NCBI RefSeq assembly: GCF_000002235.5
Contig: NW_022145599.1
Coordinates: forward strand, 1,340,697 to 1,404,696
Direction: 5' to 3'
Length of the DNA stretch: 64,000 nt
Source: Strongylocentrotus purpuratus
Taxonomy: Eukaryota; Echinodermata; Echinoidea; Camarodonta; Strongylocentrotidae
The stretch's first letter is position 1. Each line of letters opens with the position of its first letter. A model generated the notes under the pieces. That model made no database searches and was not told where the DNA came from. It was given only the letters and a program-made list of their open reading frames with translations. The position numbers were made by a program, and so were the translations under genes. Below are positions 46,357 through 58,544 of this stretch, in pieces.

Positions 46357-47008
46357 AGAGGGAGAAGAAGCTATGTCACGTTAAGAAATCATAAAGATCA
46401 GTTGTATTATGCGTATATACATGATACCAGAACAAAATTGATTATCAGAATGTCATTTTGGAATACCTCTATACAAATACCACATTGTCTTTAGCCCGTA
46501 TCAGTATTAGTATGATCCAATATAAAGCTATTATTCTTTATTTAATTCAGTATAATGCTTTTCCTCAAAAATAGTTTTGCTATTTTTTTAGGGTTGAGAC
46601 GCTAAGAAATGGTTTCAAATGTACATTACACGAACCCTGAACCATTGCAAAATGATGGTGGTTCTCTCTCTCTCTTTTTTAATCATGCATTATCAACTAC
46701 ATATAAAGCAGCAACCAAAAACTTAGGGTTATCTGAGATAGGTGAAAGTAAGAGTTAAAAAGAAAGTCATGCTAAAACGGCGCTTCACTTACCCCGCCCC
46801 CTGAAAAAAATAAAATAGATTAGTAGTCCTCCTCTCCAGAATCCCCTCCCCCCCCCCCCCCCCCGCTTTAATATCACATTTTCACTTGGCAGCCCAAGGG
46901 GGCCGGGGAGGAGGGGGTTAAACCCCCTACCCCCCCCCCCCCCCGCCGTAGATCTGCCCATGCTACCATATCATTCCACGACATTTTGGTCTTCCTCTTC
47001 TCCTCAAA

Positions 47009-47145
47009 AGGGACTTTTAGATTTGCGTGGACGTGGACGTGGACGTGTTATGTCCTTTTAAGGCACTGACAATCACATGTGACGTCCTTTTAAGCACTGG
47101 CAGTGCCTTAAAAGGAGGTCACACGTTGCAAATCTAAAAGTCCCT
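47009..47145. mobile_element. 137-bp foldback MITE
   Basis: The ends AGGGACTTTTAGATTTGC and GCAAATCTAAAAGTCCCT are complementary, as are inner GTCCTTTTAAGGCACTG and CAGTGCCTTAAAAGGA. Near the left arm a GTGGAC hexamer occurs in three tandem copies. Confidence 0.85.
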
Positions 47146-47754
47146 AATATTGATTTACTGGTCGATGTTCATTATTTGCTGACAACGAAAAACTTCTCCA
47201 GGCCATGACCATGTTTCTGCCCTTGCCCGATCGCGACTTTGCGTTTTACACCCTGGCCTGGACCTTTTCCCAATAAATTTCAAGGAACCGACTGGGAAAA
47301 GTCTATCCATGACAAGATATTGCGCGCGCACGTAGCTCTTCTGCAATGCTCAACGTACGTCCTATATATGTCCAGTGTCGCGGTACGCGGTACATGGAAA
47401 CAAAGAATGTCATAAGCAGAGAGAGAAACAAAAACTAACTTGAAAGAAAGAGAGAAATTAGAGAAGGAATTAATCAAAGTAAGGAAAGAGAGAAACCAAA
47501 TAATATTATGGTTTTTGTGGTTTAATTCCGCCTTCTTCAGGGTTTCAATTTTTGACGTGTAGCCTACTTTCAAACCATTTGCTGATTCGGACCCCCCCCC
47601 CTAACACACGTGTACACATATCGACACATACACAGACTACACTCGACATAATATGTGTAATGGTAATGTAATACATAAACTGTGATTTAAATATTGCACT
47701 CGTACCATTTTCTATTATTGTGGGATCACGTCTTTCATTTTTTAAATTCATGTC

Positions 47755-48250
47755 ATTTGTTTCTAAGACCTAATTTCTCTAATTCTCTTGACCCCTCTCC
47801 CTTCATATTTGTTTTCTAAGACCTCCCCCCCCCCCTCATCTCTCTTCATATTTGTTTTCTAAGACCCATTTCTCCCCCGCCCCCCCCCCCCCATCTCTAT
47901 TCATATTTGTTTTCTAAGACCTCTCTCTCTCGACCCACTCTCTCTCTCGTATGTATTTCTCAGACCCCTCTTTCTTTCTCTCTCATTAACCCCCTCTTCA
48001 TATTTGTTTCTAAGGCCTCTCTCTCTCTCTTCATATTTGTTTCTAAGACCCCCCCCCTCTCTTTCTCATTTCTTGATATTTGTTTCTAAGACCTCTCTCT
48101 CTCTAGCTCTCAATTCATGATATTTGTTTCTAAGACCCCCTCTCTTTCTCACTTCTTGAATTCATATTTGTTTCTAAGACCTCTGTCTCTCTCTCCCTTT
48201 CTCTCTTTCTCATTTTAAATTCATGATATTTGTTTATAAGACCTCTCTTT
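47755..48250. repeat. minisatellite with a constant TATTTGTTTCTAAGACC core
   Basis: The core ATATTTGTTT(T)CTAAGACC recurs about ten times, separated by variable spacers made of C-runs or CT repeats, often with TTCAT before the core. It lies in the centre of the 3.2-kb element. Confidence 0.88.
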
Positions 48251-48898
48251 CTCTCTTTTTCCATTCATCACTTTGTCTAGTGTAATGTACAGACACATAA
48301 CATATAAAGGAAATTATACACCAGTTTTACATGAATTCATTTGCACTTTATTTACTGCTTGACATTCATATACTTTTTTTTTTCGTGACGTACGTCTGTG
48401 CATGTACGATTCGATTTGGAACTGGCGCGCCCGATCGAGGAGCGTAGACTAGACTCATTCAAGCAGTTTCATTGCTATTTACCGGGAAAATGTCCAGGCC
48501 AGGGTGTAAAACGCAAAGTCGCTGCCCGATCGCCTCCAGCTCCAGCAGACATGGCGCGGCAGCGTGCACACGCACCGCTACTAACGGCGCAGTAGGCCTA
48601 TAACCACTGCTGACGGCGGCACTGCACTCCGAGCTGAATCGGTAATAATAGGCCTACTCATAAAACGAGAAATCTTGCACGCTAATCTTAGTTCCATTTC
48701 ATTGGTCATTGGTTTGAAAATTGAAACTCAATATTGTGTTAAAGTTATAACAGAAAAGATTATCTTTATTTTATAATTCCACCGGGGCGATTTTTAATTT
48801 TGCAATCGCCCCCGTGAGCAACCTGACGGGGGCGATTTTGTAGCTCACGGGGGCTGATAGCCCACCGCCCCCGTGTTTTTTGAGCGCGTAGTTATGAC

Positions 48899-49300
48899 TC
48901 ATAACGGTACAACGAGTCGTCTTATTTCGCTAATGATTTAATGAAACGTAAAAGCTGTATTCAGACGAGGATTATTTTCGAGAACGGTACAACGAATCGT
49001 CTTCTTTCTCTAATGATTTAATGAAACGTACAAGCTTCCGCGCTTCGCGCGGGAGGGAGGAGGGGAAAACTGAATTTAGATGAGGATTAAGTGTCGAGAA
49101 CGGTACAACGAATCGTCTTCTTTCTCTAATGATTTAATGAAACGTAAAAGCTTCCGAGCTTTGCGCGGGAGAGGGGATGAATTAAGACGAGGATTAAGAG
49201 TAAAAAACTGTACAACGAATCGTCTTCTTTTTCTAATGATTTAATGAAACGTAAAAGCTTCCGCGCTTCGCGCGGGAGGGGAAAAACTATTTTCAGACGA
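48899..49300 (+). repeat. satellite-like array, right part (four units)
   Basis: Units start with AACGGTACAACGAGTCGTC-like sequence near 48,904, 48,982, 49,100 and 49,208. They match the units of 45,240-45,660, including TTAATGAAACGTAAAAGC and the CCGCGCTTCGCGCGG hairpin. Confidence 0.88.
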
Positions 49301-49301
49301 G

Positions 49302-49651
49302 TAGGCACGTACGGAAGGGGGGAGGGGGTTAGGGGGTTGACCCTCCCCCCTTCGGTTTTTTATATGTGTATTTTGGAGCACCCCCCCCCCCTTTTCTGTG
49401 ATTTTTTTTTTTTTTTTTAAATTTAAAAAAAAATAAAAAAAATATGCCAACGGCTGACCTAAAAAAGGTGACCTAACCCCCCCCCCACGGAACAAAATGT
49501 CAAATTTTCAAATTTCGAGACCAAAACAAAAAAAGTGTCCTCCCCCCCCCCCCCCCCCCGCTTATTTAGCGGCTGGCTGAGTCGTTACGATTTTTTTTCG
49601 GACCAAAAAAGTGGGCCCCCCCCCCCCTAAGAAATCCTGGATCCGCGCCTG
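49302..49651 (-). mobile_element. hAT-like poly-G element with mixed ends
   Basis: The right end is CTGGATCCGCGCCTG (to 49651). The left end (T)AGGCACGTACGGA resembles the other, CGTACGCAG, end type. The interior on the minus strand repeats the blocks of 36 kb and 43.9 kb: GGTCTCGAAATTTGAAAATT, then TAGGTCACCTTTTTTAGGTC, then TATATGTGTATTTT-like sequence reversed. It abuts the satellite array, and the last satellite unit is cut at its left edge. Confidence 0.65.
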
Positions 49652-50324
49652 GGTGCATGGTCTCTTTCTATTATGATGACGAAATTAAATTTAACTTGGA
49701 TCTATGAAAATCTCACTTTTAATTTTGGTCGGCGTGCATGCCTCTCCATTTAAAAAATATAAAAAAATAGGTAATTTTCCTTGGGTGATCGAAAGGGGGA
49801 GGGGCAACACGAATGCACACAACCCGAAGTGTTGGTTTTACGCATAGAGATATACTACTATCTCTATGGTTTTACGGCATCTTTACTTTAAGATTTGTCT
49901 TTTCTCACACACCATAACCCATAAAGATGCTGGACTGATCTGCTGATAAAATGTCTCTTAGAGCTTCCTTCAGCATCCAGAGGTAAAATTATGTTATTGC
50001 AATGATTATTATAACTTTCTGTATAATTGTATGTTTAGCGATTTCTAATGAAATTCGTAACTTTGTCTGCATTCTGAAGAAAGGAATCGCAAAAGTGGTG
50101 TGTGTAGTCCCACACGTGCACGTATGTGTATGGCAATGCCAGCGATCAGGCTTTGGGCCTGCACGGGATTGCGATTTGATGAGATTCGAGTATTAAATGC
50201 AGAAACACAACTAAGAAAACGCTTAAATCCCTATAACTGAATTCATTACGGCCTGACTTGATCTGCCACTTTATTTTGGTTCTAGAATAAATGAACCAGT
50301 CCATGATTAATATTTTGTACACTG

Positions 50325-50611
50325 ACTTGACTAGGTCTACTTGAATCCGTTTAATGGTCCCTTTTCAGGAAATTATGCCATGGGTCAAGATCGACATCCA
50401 TGAAGAAGTTCCCCTTACGAGTTCGTAATGACATGCACAGTTTTTCCGTTATAGAGTCTAATCATTTTGCCTTCGGCGTAGACTAGAAGGAATGAGATTT
50501 AGATGACGTCAACGGTCATACGCAACCCGGCTGCAAGATTTTCTTCATGGATGTCGATCTTGACCCATAATTTCCTGAAAAGGGACCATTAAACGGAGTC
50601 AAGTAGTCAAG
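50325..50611. mobile_element. foldback element with about 90-bp arms
   Basis: GTTTAATGGTCCCTTTTCAG and ATTATG(CC)ATGGGTCAAGATCG on the left pair with CGATCTTGACCCATAATTTC and CTGAAAAGGGACCATTAAAC on the right. The outer parts CTTGACTA/TAGTCAAG also pair. It lies upstream of YARS2. Confidence 0.85.
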
Positions 50612-51781
50612 TTGGTAAGTGGAACCGAAGTAGTTAAGCATTTAGCTAATTTAGGACTTTAAATGCATCGGATACGCATCCGGTAAAATATCAAAATTAG
50701 GGATTAAGTTTGGCCGAGTTTTGTGTAACGTTTCTTTACACAAACGCGCGTCCACTACAGCGTATAGGGCTGTTCTGTCTCTAAAGAGAGAGCTGACCTT
50801 ACCCAAATCAGAGGCTAACGAACGAAAGAGACAGAAAAATTCGGTCTAACTTAGACCTAGATCTACTAGACTAGTCTAGAAATCTATTTAGATCTAGTCT
50901 TACTTACTTTGTCTTTCTTTGTTACTGACTGTAGGCCTACAGACTTAGCATTTTGATGCCCTACTCCCTAGCCCCAGACTCTAGATCTGTTTTTTAATTT
51001 TATATTGAGAAATTAATCATTCATGTTCTTTAAAATGTTGGGAGGGGGCGCGTTGGCTGTTCATTAGGCACGTCTGCATTGGAAAAGTACACAAATGCAG
51101 TACATTCCAAAATCACACCCAAAGGGCAGAAGGAAAGGAAAAAGTATCAATAATGTCACTTTTTAGTGATCTTATTCTTAGCTTTCTACAGTCAGTGCGT
51201 GCACGCTAGCTGCCCAACATCGCTAGATTCTGAGTGAGCTGAGAGAGTGGGCCAGAAACTGTGACTCAGACACACTGTGATTGTGAATCATAAACATAAA
51301 CCCTGATAAAGGAAGGCAAAACAGGAGGTTACTTCACACATATCTGTCATGTGATATGTGCCACTGCACTCTGCAGTATCAGTTTCGTAGATTGGGTCTC
51401 CCTAATTTTTTTTTTTTTTTTTTTTTTTTTACTTTACTTTTACTTTTAGCTCATTTTGGCAGATCCAGTTTCTCATTACTACATGTACATGTAGGTGGAA
51501 CTTTGGAAGCATTTGATAGACTTTCATATTTTTGCACTGATATTGCATTTTTGGCAGCAGAATTAAGGTTTTTAGGATGCCTTCTGGTGAGTTTTCTGGA
51601 GTTTCATTGTTGTCTGTGAGAATCAAATAAATATGTTTCCACCTATTATGAATAAACTTTGCATAAATCTGATTTACAAAATGTACAAGCAGTTTGGAAT
51701 GCAACATTTGGAGGAACAAGAGGCTAAAAAACCCATTGAAAATGTTTTATTCATTATGTCGCAAGAAAATGAAATTTCTTA
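50612..51781. other. YARS2 upstream region
   Basis: This should include the YARS2 promoter and 5' UTR. I see no TATA box or certain start site. It contains a small hairpin around CTGTCTCT..AGAGACAG (about 50,774-50,835), AGATCT-rich sequence near 50,860-50,905, and a T-run of about 24 at 51,407-51,430. Confidence 0.4.
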
Positions 51782-54700
51782 ATGTTTAAGAAGCTACACT
51801 TTGTATTTGATTACAGACTGTTTACAAGATACCTTCAATCTCAACTTGTGGTTCAGAATGGAAGACAGACATACTGCACTAACAGTAACATATTGACTCT
51901 CCATCATAGAGGTGTCTTCAATGATGTATTCCCTCCTCAAAGGTAATATAATAGTTTATGTTTTGAATAAGTATTGTATATCTCAGACTATGTTAATGTG
52001 CAAGTAAAGTTGCTGAAATTTTGAATAATGCAGGTCTACAATGAAGTCAATGCTTTTGGTCTGTTGTGTATTTATTTTCAAAATTCATCTCATTATAGAT
52101 CTAATCCTTCATCAACAAAGAGGAAAATGGAGAAGAAAAAAAAAGGACATGGTTCCAGTACAAAGCGAATAGGAAAGATACTTGAAAGATATGTCACAAA
52201 GTTGCCAGTATGTGCTTGCTTGATTTAATTATGTTACAGTCATAACTCTTCAAGAATAAACTTTCACATATCAGTTTCTTTCACCTTTGTACTTTTATAA
52301 CTTTTATAACTTAATAGCAGGGTGGACTTCCTGATTAATGAATGAATCCTCTATCTTTTCTTCTACAGTGATGAATTGCCCAAGCTTCTGACATCCAGTC
52401 CTCAGAGTATCTATTGTGGTGTAGATCCTACAGCTGAGAGCCTTCACATTGGTAATCTTCTAGCTCTCATAGCACTTATACACTGCCAAAGAGCTGGACA
52501 TCAATGTATAGCATTGGTAAGTTGCATTAAAGATAAACTTAAGTTCTGGTAAAGAAAGAAAACAAATTCCCACAGAACCAAACTTACACTGAATGTTAAA
52601 TATTACAAATAAATGTCATTTGCCAAACAATTTTGGTAGAAAATGTATACTGGCTGAGTAATGAGAATAGAATGATAAGGAAATGAAGTTCTTTCTGTGT
52701 ACAGTGCTTGTTACTTTACAAAGACTGGGCCAAATTTTGTAATGATTTTGATGACTCCAGAACCTTGCAGTACACACCAATACTTTCATGCTACATGATC
52801 AAATTTTTCTGATCTATTCCACACCTTTTCGTTCACAATACAATTGCATGACCAGAACTCAACTTTATCTTTAAAGGGATAGTTGAGTTCTGTTTTCAGA
52901 CCACAAATGCCTTCAAATTGCATGCTTATTGCTCTTATTCTTATCTATGACATATCTTGTGCCCTTTTGGGACCTAATATTGCTATGAAGGTAATTTTAG
53001 GCCCCAAAATGTGTAAAAATTTAGCCAAAACGATCATACATGTACCAATTCAGCTCCACTGTAAACAAAATATGGTGACCATTGACCGTTAGTTAATTAA
53101 TCAGTTAATAATAACAATACATGGGCCGACTGGTTGTGCGTAATATAACCAACACGACAAAGCCAACAAAAAATCCAACATCGGCATCGGCTGTAATACA
53201 ACGTAAAAGGTGCTATTTCGTTTTTTTAACAGCTTTTTCAAATTATTGAATATTTGTGGTTGTACAAAATATTAGATATGGTATATTTATGGATATTTCA
53301 ACCGTCTCTGAACGGATTTTGATGAAACAAAGATGATTTTGTCGTTTAAATTGTATGTTCTTTCAAATTTGACACTCAATTTTTCATTATCTCACAATTT
53401 GTTTTGTGTAGCGCCCTCTGTAACAGAACTCAAGTATCCCTTTAAACTAAATTTGAAACAATACATATCTGTATATCTGTGAAAGGGTCTTTGATCCATT
53501 AGTACCTCAAAATTTATGAATATTAATCGCAAATATGATTTCATTAGGCAAGTTTTAAGTTGTGCTAACAATCCTCACCTTCTTCTTGATACAGTTAGTT
53601 ATCCGTTATATAAACCATCAAGCCATTTTGAATTTTCAAAGGAAATATATGCTATCCTTAAAGATTGGGTGACATCCAAATATAATTTGATTTCTGTTGA
53701 TGTGCAGGGCTGCATACAACTCATATTTTGTTATTAAAACATCTAAACATATTTCGTAAATTGTTTAATATTTTTTCAATTTAATTTTCTCAGACCTGCT
53801 AAGCTCCACACTAAAAAAATTGCTTCAGATCTCATTCATCTTGTGACATCATAATCATTAGTGAGCTAACAAGAGACAGTGGTATTTGGATGTCACCCGA
53901 CCTTTAAATGTGCAGGGTATTGTAAACGGCCCTATTAAAGGCATTATCAAAGGTCCATATTAAACAGTGCCACCTATGCTGTGAAAATAATTGATCCTAT
54001 TGATTTCTTGACATCATTAATTTATATCAGCAAAAGATTGAAGACATATAGATGCCATAGGCATCACTCTTAAAAATAGAAATAATGTGTTTTATATTGA
54101 ATGTACTGGTACTAGATTGGTGGAGCCACTGCTTTGATTGGTGACCCCAGTGGCAAATCAACAGAAAGGGAATCATTACATCCAGACCTGGTAGAAAGGA
54201 ACGCTGCTTCCATTCACCAGTCTCTTCAGCGAATCTTCACTAATCATGAGAGACTTTTCTGGAAACGCGATAAGACACTGCCAGATATAAGGTAGAAATA
54301 TCTCTGTCTATCTAAAGTAAAAAATATAGCCACATAGAAGTTGTGAAAGTTATTCGATGGTAAAGGGAAAGATATGAACCTGATTCTGATTATTGAACAC
54401 TAAAAAGAAAATTACAAAACATTTATCCTGTGAGTGTATACTTAGCTTGTAAAAATAATTACCCCAGTAGTGGTTTTTTAAACTAATGATAATAATTTAG
54501 AGTATTGATAATGCACTGAATCCACCTGACTAATATGCTCAAGCCTCAAAAGTAAAGTAAGAATATTAAAATATACCGTACATATATTCAAATATTCTGT
54601 ATCATTCCTGTATCAGTCCTGTATCATTCCTGTATCAGTCCTGTGTCATTCCTGTGTCATTCCCTGTATTAGCGCTTAGAGACTGTTGGTAAGCACTTTA

Positions 54701-57700
54701 TAAGTACCGTTTTTATTTACTCATTGTTTATTTATCAAGATTTTTGTCAATGTTTTGTTTTTCAGAATAATGAATAACCAGGATTGGTATAAATCAGAGA
54801 ACCTGGTGCAGTTCTTAGGGACGTACGGTCGATTCTTTAGGATGGGTTCTATGCTGTCAAGACAGAGGTAAGCTAAATCTAATGAGATAAAAATTCAACC
54901 TTAAAGACATGCAAGATATAATTGTATTCTGTTTTTAAAAAATTGGAAATTAAATTTTGCAGAGCACTTCACACTTTTGTGGCTTTGATATTAAATCTTC
55001 TCTTTTTTTATTTAGTGATGCATCATTAACTTCATAAACATGAAGGATGCTCAATTGCCCTTATTCAAGAAGACTGCTTATATCAGTGATAATTGATGTC
55101 CTGGGGCTTGTTCCCCTCAAAACCGTCAAACTTCTTGACTTTCCCTTTGAAGCATGTGTTATAGAATTAATACACGTTTTAATGGGATAGTCAAGAAGTT
55201 AGACTTATGACGGTTTTGAGGAACGTACCCCAGTCCTGTAATAATAGAAATGTATGTTTCAAAAGTGTGCCAGTATTTGTTGAAATAATTGATTGTAACT
55301 TGGTATTGTTTCCCTTTCACAAAAAGAGTATTTATCTCTCCTTAACATCATTTTCACTTTTCCAGCGTCCAAACAAGATTGAACAGCCCTGAGGGAATGA
55401 GTTTCTCTGAGTTCGCCTATCAAATATTTCAGGCCTATGACTTCTTGCACTTACATGAGCAATATGGCTGTAACATACAGGTAAAAGCAATTCAAGTGTT
55501 CAGGGCCTGTTGCACACAATTTACCATTGATTGTAACTTTGCCATCAATGGTAACTACCATGGAAACCTTGATTTTGATTGGCTGTTAAGCCCTGTTACC
55601 ATGGTAGTTGCTGTTGATGGCAAAGTTACCATCAATGGTAAGTTTTGTGCAACAGGGTCCTGTTCAAAGATGCTTCATCCTCAAGTTGTCTTATTAAACA
55701 AAATATGCAGCTCAATGATATATCAGGGTTTTCTCTTCTTGTAGAAAGAAACAAAAATTTAAAATGTCACAATTTAAAGATATTGTTTTCATATCTGTGT
55801 TTCAAAAATATGATTAAACATATGAATCCTCTAGGAAACTGTATGAAACATCAGAATTCACACGATAAGAATCTTGATTTTGAGAAAAGTTGTCTTCTGA
55901 ATATAAAAAGTTGTTGTTGTTGACATCTTTTGGAAATCTTGATATGCAGACTACTATCTCTGTTTATAAGAAAAATATACCAGACTTATGCAAACTAGAT
56001 TCCAGCCCTAGATATCTTAGATGAAGTCACCCAAGAAAATATTCCAGGGCCCGTAATATTCAATAAACTTCTAAGACATTTTTCTTAAGTCTAAGAAAAT
56101 GTCTAAGAATTTGTCTAGGTTAAGAAAGTTGCCTTAGCCGTATTCTAAACACGTAAAGCAGTTTGTCTTAGCTAAGACGAAAGATAAGACAAATTCTTAG
56201 ACCCGATGACGTCATGTGGGAAAGTTGATGTGGTCGACTCGAGCGAATTAATTGCAACTCGATTTGCCTATGTAATTTGCGTGTTAAAATAAAAATCGCA
56301 CCGCACGAAAATTATACACTAACATGTATGGGAGATAGAGCGTAAGGGAGGAACGATGCTCACATAATTATTTCGGGATTGACCAACTGACACTAAAACA
56401 GTCTAGTCAAGACCACCTGAGGCTAGATCTAACATCTACTGTAGGCTTTTTATACTTTTCTGTCAAACAACTCCGAGAAGCCCAACCGGGCTTACTTATT
56501 ATGTCGCAGCCGCAGGGTTTGTGAGTATGAAGGGAGCGCCGTCGCTAGCCGGCCGACCAGCGCTAGCATTGGATTTGGAGCTACCCTTTCATTGTTTTAC
56601 ATCGTCTACTGTTATGATGGCCTAAAATTAATTAAATGGCTAGATGTAACCTTTATCAGACTCATACTATAACAAATTTTGTCTCACCTAATATTATGCC
56701 GATTGCACATTATTCCCTGTTTCCATACTTAAGCGCCAAAGACTAATAAAGTAAGAGACGGTTTCTTTATATACGACAGCCATGTCATGATTTAGTGTTA
56801 TGATATGCATGTATGCTACTACTCGTTTAGTTGTGTACAAACAAACATACGTTACATAAGTACAAGTACACAGAGCCTATGGCGCTCCTGCGCGCGCGCG
56901 CGCTGCGCCGTCGACGCTGTATTACGCGAAGCTTACGTTGTTATAAAGGTCAACTGATAACCTGCGCTCGCGCTGCATGCATTGTTTTTATTCCATTTGA
57001 TCGAAACCCGAAGCGGTTGCTTGCAGCATCACTGAGCTGCCGGTGCCAAAGCCCCATTTAAGCATCCTCGTAGTATGCTTAAATATAGGGTAGATTTCTT
57101 ACTTATCTTAGATATCTCGATTGTATTAGAATACGACATGCTACGTAAGTCCTTTTTCTTAGCTAAAATCTAAGAATCCTTCTTAATTTTAAGGCAAATT
57201 TCTTAAGTCCCCATTGCTGTTATAGAATACGATTTTTGGCTAAGATTTTTTCTTAGCCAAAATTTAAGAAAAAGTACTTAGATTTCAAGCTTAAGAAGTT
57301 TATTGAATACGGGCCCAGACTTAAAAACAACACTAAGACCATCCTTGTCACAATGTCTTCTATTGCTTTCTAAGTAGCTTCTATCAAACAGTGCATGACT
57401 GATCAAACTATACTATTGTGTCTTATTAACAGATAGGAGGAACTGATCAATTGGGTAATATCATGTCTGGTCATGATCTCATCAGAAGAACAGCTGGTAA
57501 TGAGGTTTATGGTAAGTAGTCCTTATATTGAAAGGGTGTGGGATTAGGATAATATTATATGTTTGTGTAGCAAACAGTATGTTTGACAAAATATTTTGTA
57601 TGAATCTTTCACTGTTTTGTTTGTTTAATTTGTCTCTATTTATTTGATTCAACTTGTATATGAGGATGACTTGTCCTTTAAGCCTTCAAGGCTGCCATCT

Positions 57701-58506
57701 GTACCTGTAAGATTCCAACCTACCTTTATCAGAGGTTTTATTGATTTAGTAAAAAAAAAAGATTAAAAAAAAGGATAATCAATCTCGAAGTTATTATATT
57801 GAAGTTTAAAATCTGTAGATGGCCTCAATATCACATTTCTTTTTGTTCATACATGGACATGTATTCCATTGTCTTCATTTGACCCCAGAATTCTGTAAAA
57901 CTTATTAATGTTTATTTATCTTCCAGGTCTGACTATCCCATTAGTGACGAGTGCAACTGGAGACAAGCTTGGTAAAACAGCTGGTAATGCAGTCTGGATT
58001 AACAGAGATAAAACCTCAGAGTTTGACCTTTATCAGGTAAGGGTACATTACATTGCAATTAATAGTAACATGTGGAATATTAAATATATCAAAGGTTAAG
58101 AGAATACATCATCCTGTGCAGAAATTCAGAACTGATTTGATAAATGGATTTTGATTTTTAATTTTTAATGATATTTCATTTCCAGGAACATAAACAAGTA
58201 TAACAATTACAAAGAATACAAGAAAACGAATAACAATAATTACATCAACTAATGCCTTGGGATTACCAAAAGAAACTGAGTTTCTGAAGGAGACTCTCTT
58301 TGTCAGTTGATGGTATAATACATAACTATACACAAATAAACTTAAATATACATAATTATATAAGATATATATAATTCAATACTGAAAAGATGGAAAAGTG
58401 TCATCTTATTGAGGAAATACAATATACATGTAATCCTTAAATACTGTATCAAAAAGAATTTCCATTTTCGGTTTAACTTAATAAAATTTGGGGTGGACTT
58501 TAAAAG

Positions 58507-58544
<38 letters not shown>

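Larger units (their letters stand above)
45661..48898. mobile_element. 3.2-kb non-coding element splitting the satellite array
   Basis: TCATAAC stands on both sides (45654-45660 and 48899-48905), fitting a 7-8-bp target duplication. The left end reads CAGGGCTCAAATTA and soon CACGGGGGCTC. The right end, reverse-complemented, reads TACGCGCTCAAAAAACACGGGGGC, giving imperfect terminal repeats. The interior lacks a recognisable protein. It holds CACGGGGGC-type repeats at both ends, a 396-bp foldback, a MITE, a minisatellite, and an internal inverted pair (47,222-47,272 with 48,486-48,535) around CCAGGCCAGGGTGTAAAACG. A non-autonomous hAT-like element is my best guess. Confidence 0.65.

Noticed and set aside
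47755-48250. CRISPR-like array
   Set aside because: Regular cores and variable spacers look array-like, but the spacers are C or CT runs, the core is short, and the context is an animal genome; it is a minisatellite.
45661-48898. Helitron
   Set aside because: The ends show inverted similarity and a probable TCATAAC duplication; there is no TC..CTRR end pair with a terminal hairpin.
53516-53737. 73-residue open frame in YARS2 intron 2
   Set aside because: It overlaps the left part of a TTAA-site MITE (53658-53907), has no recognised similarity, and lies inside an intron whose flanking exons join in phase.
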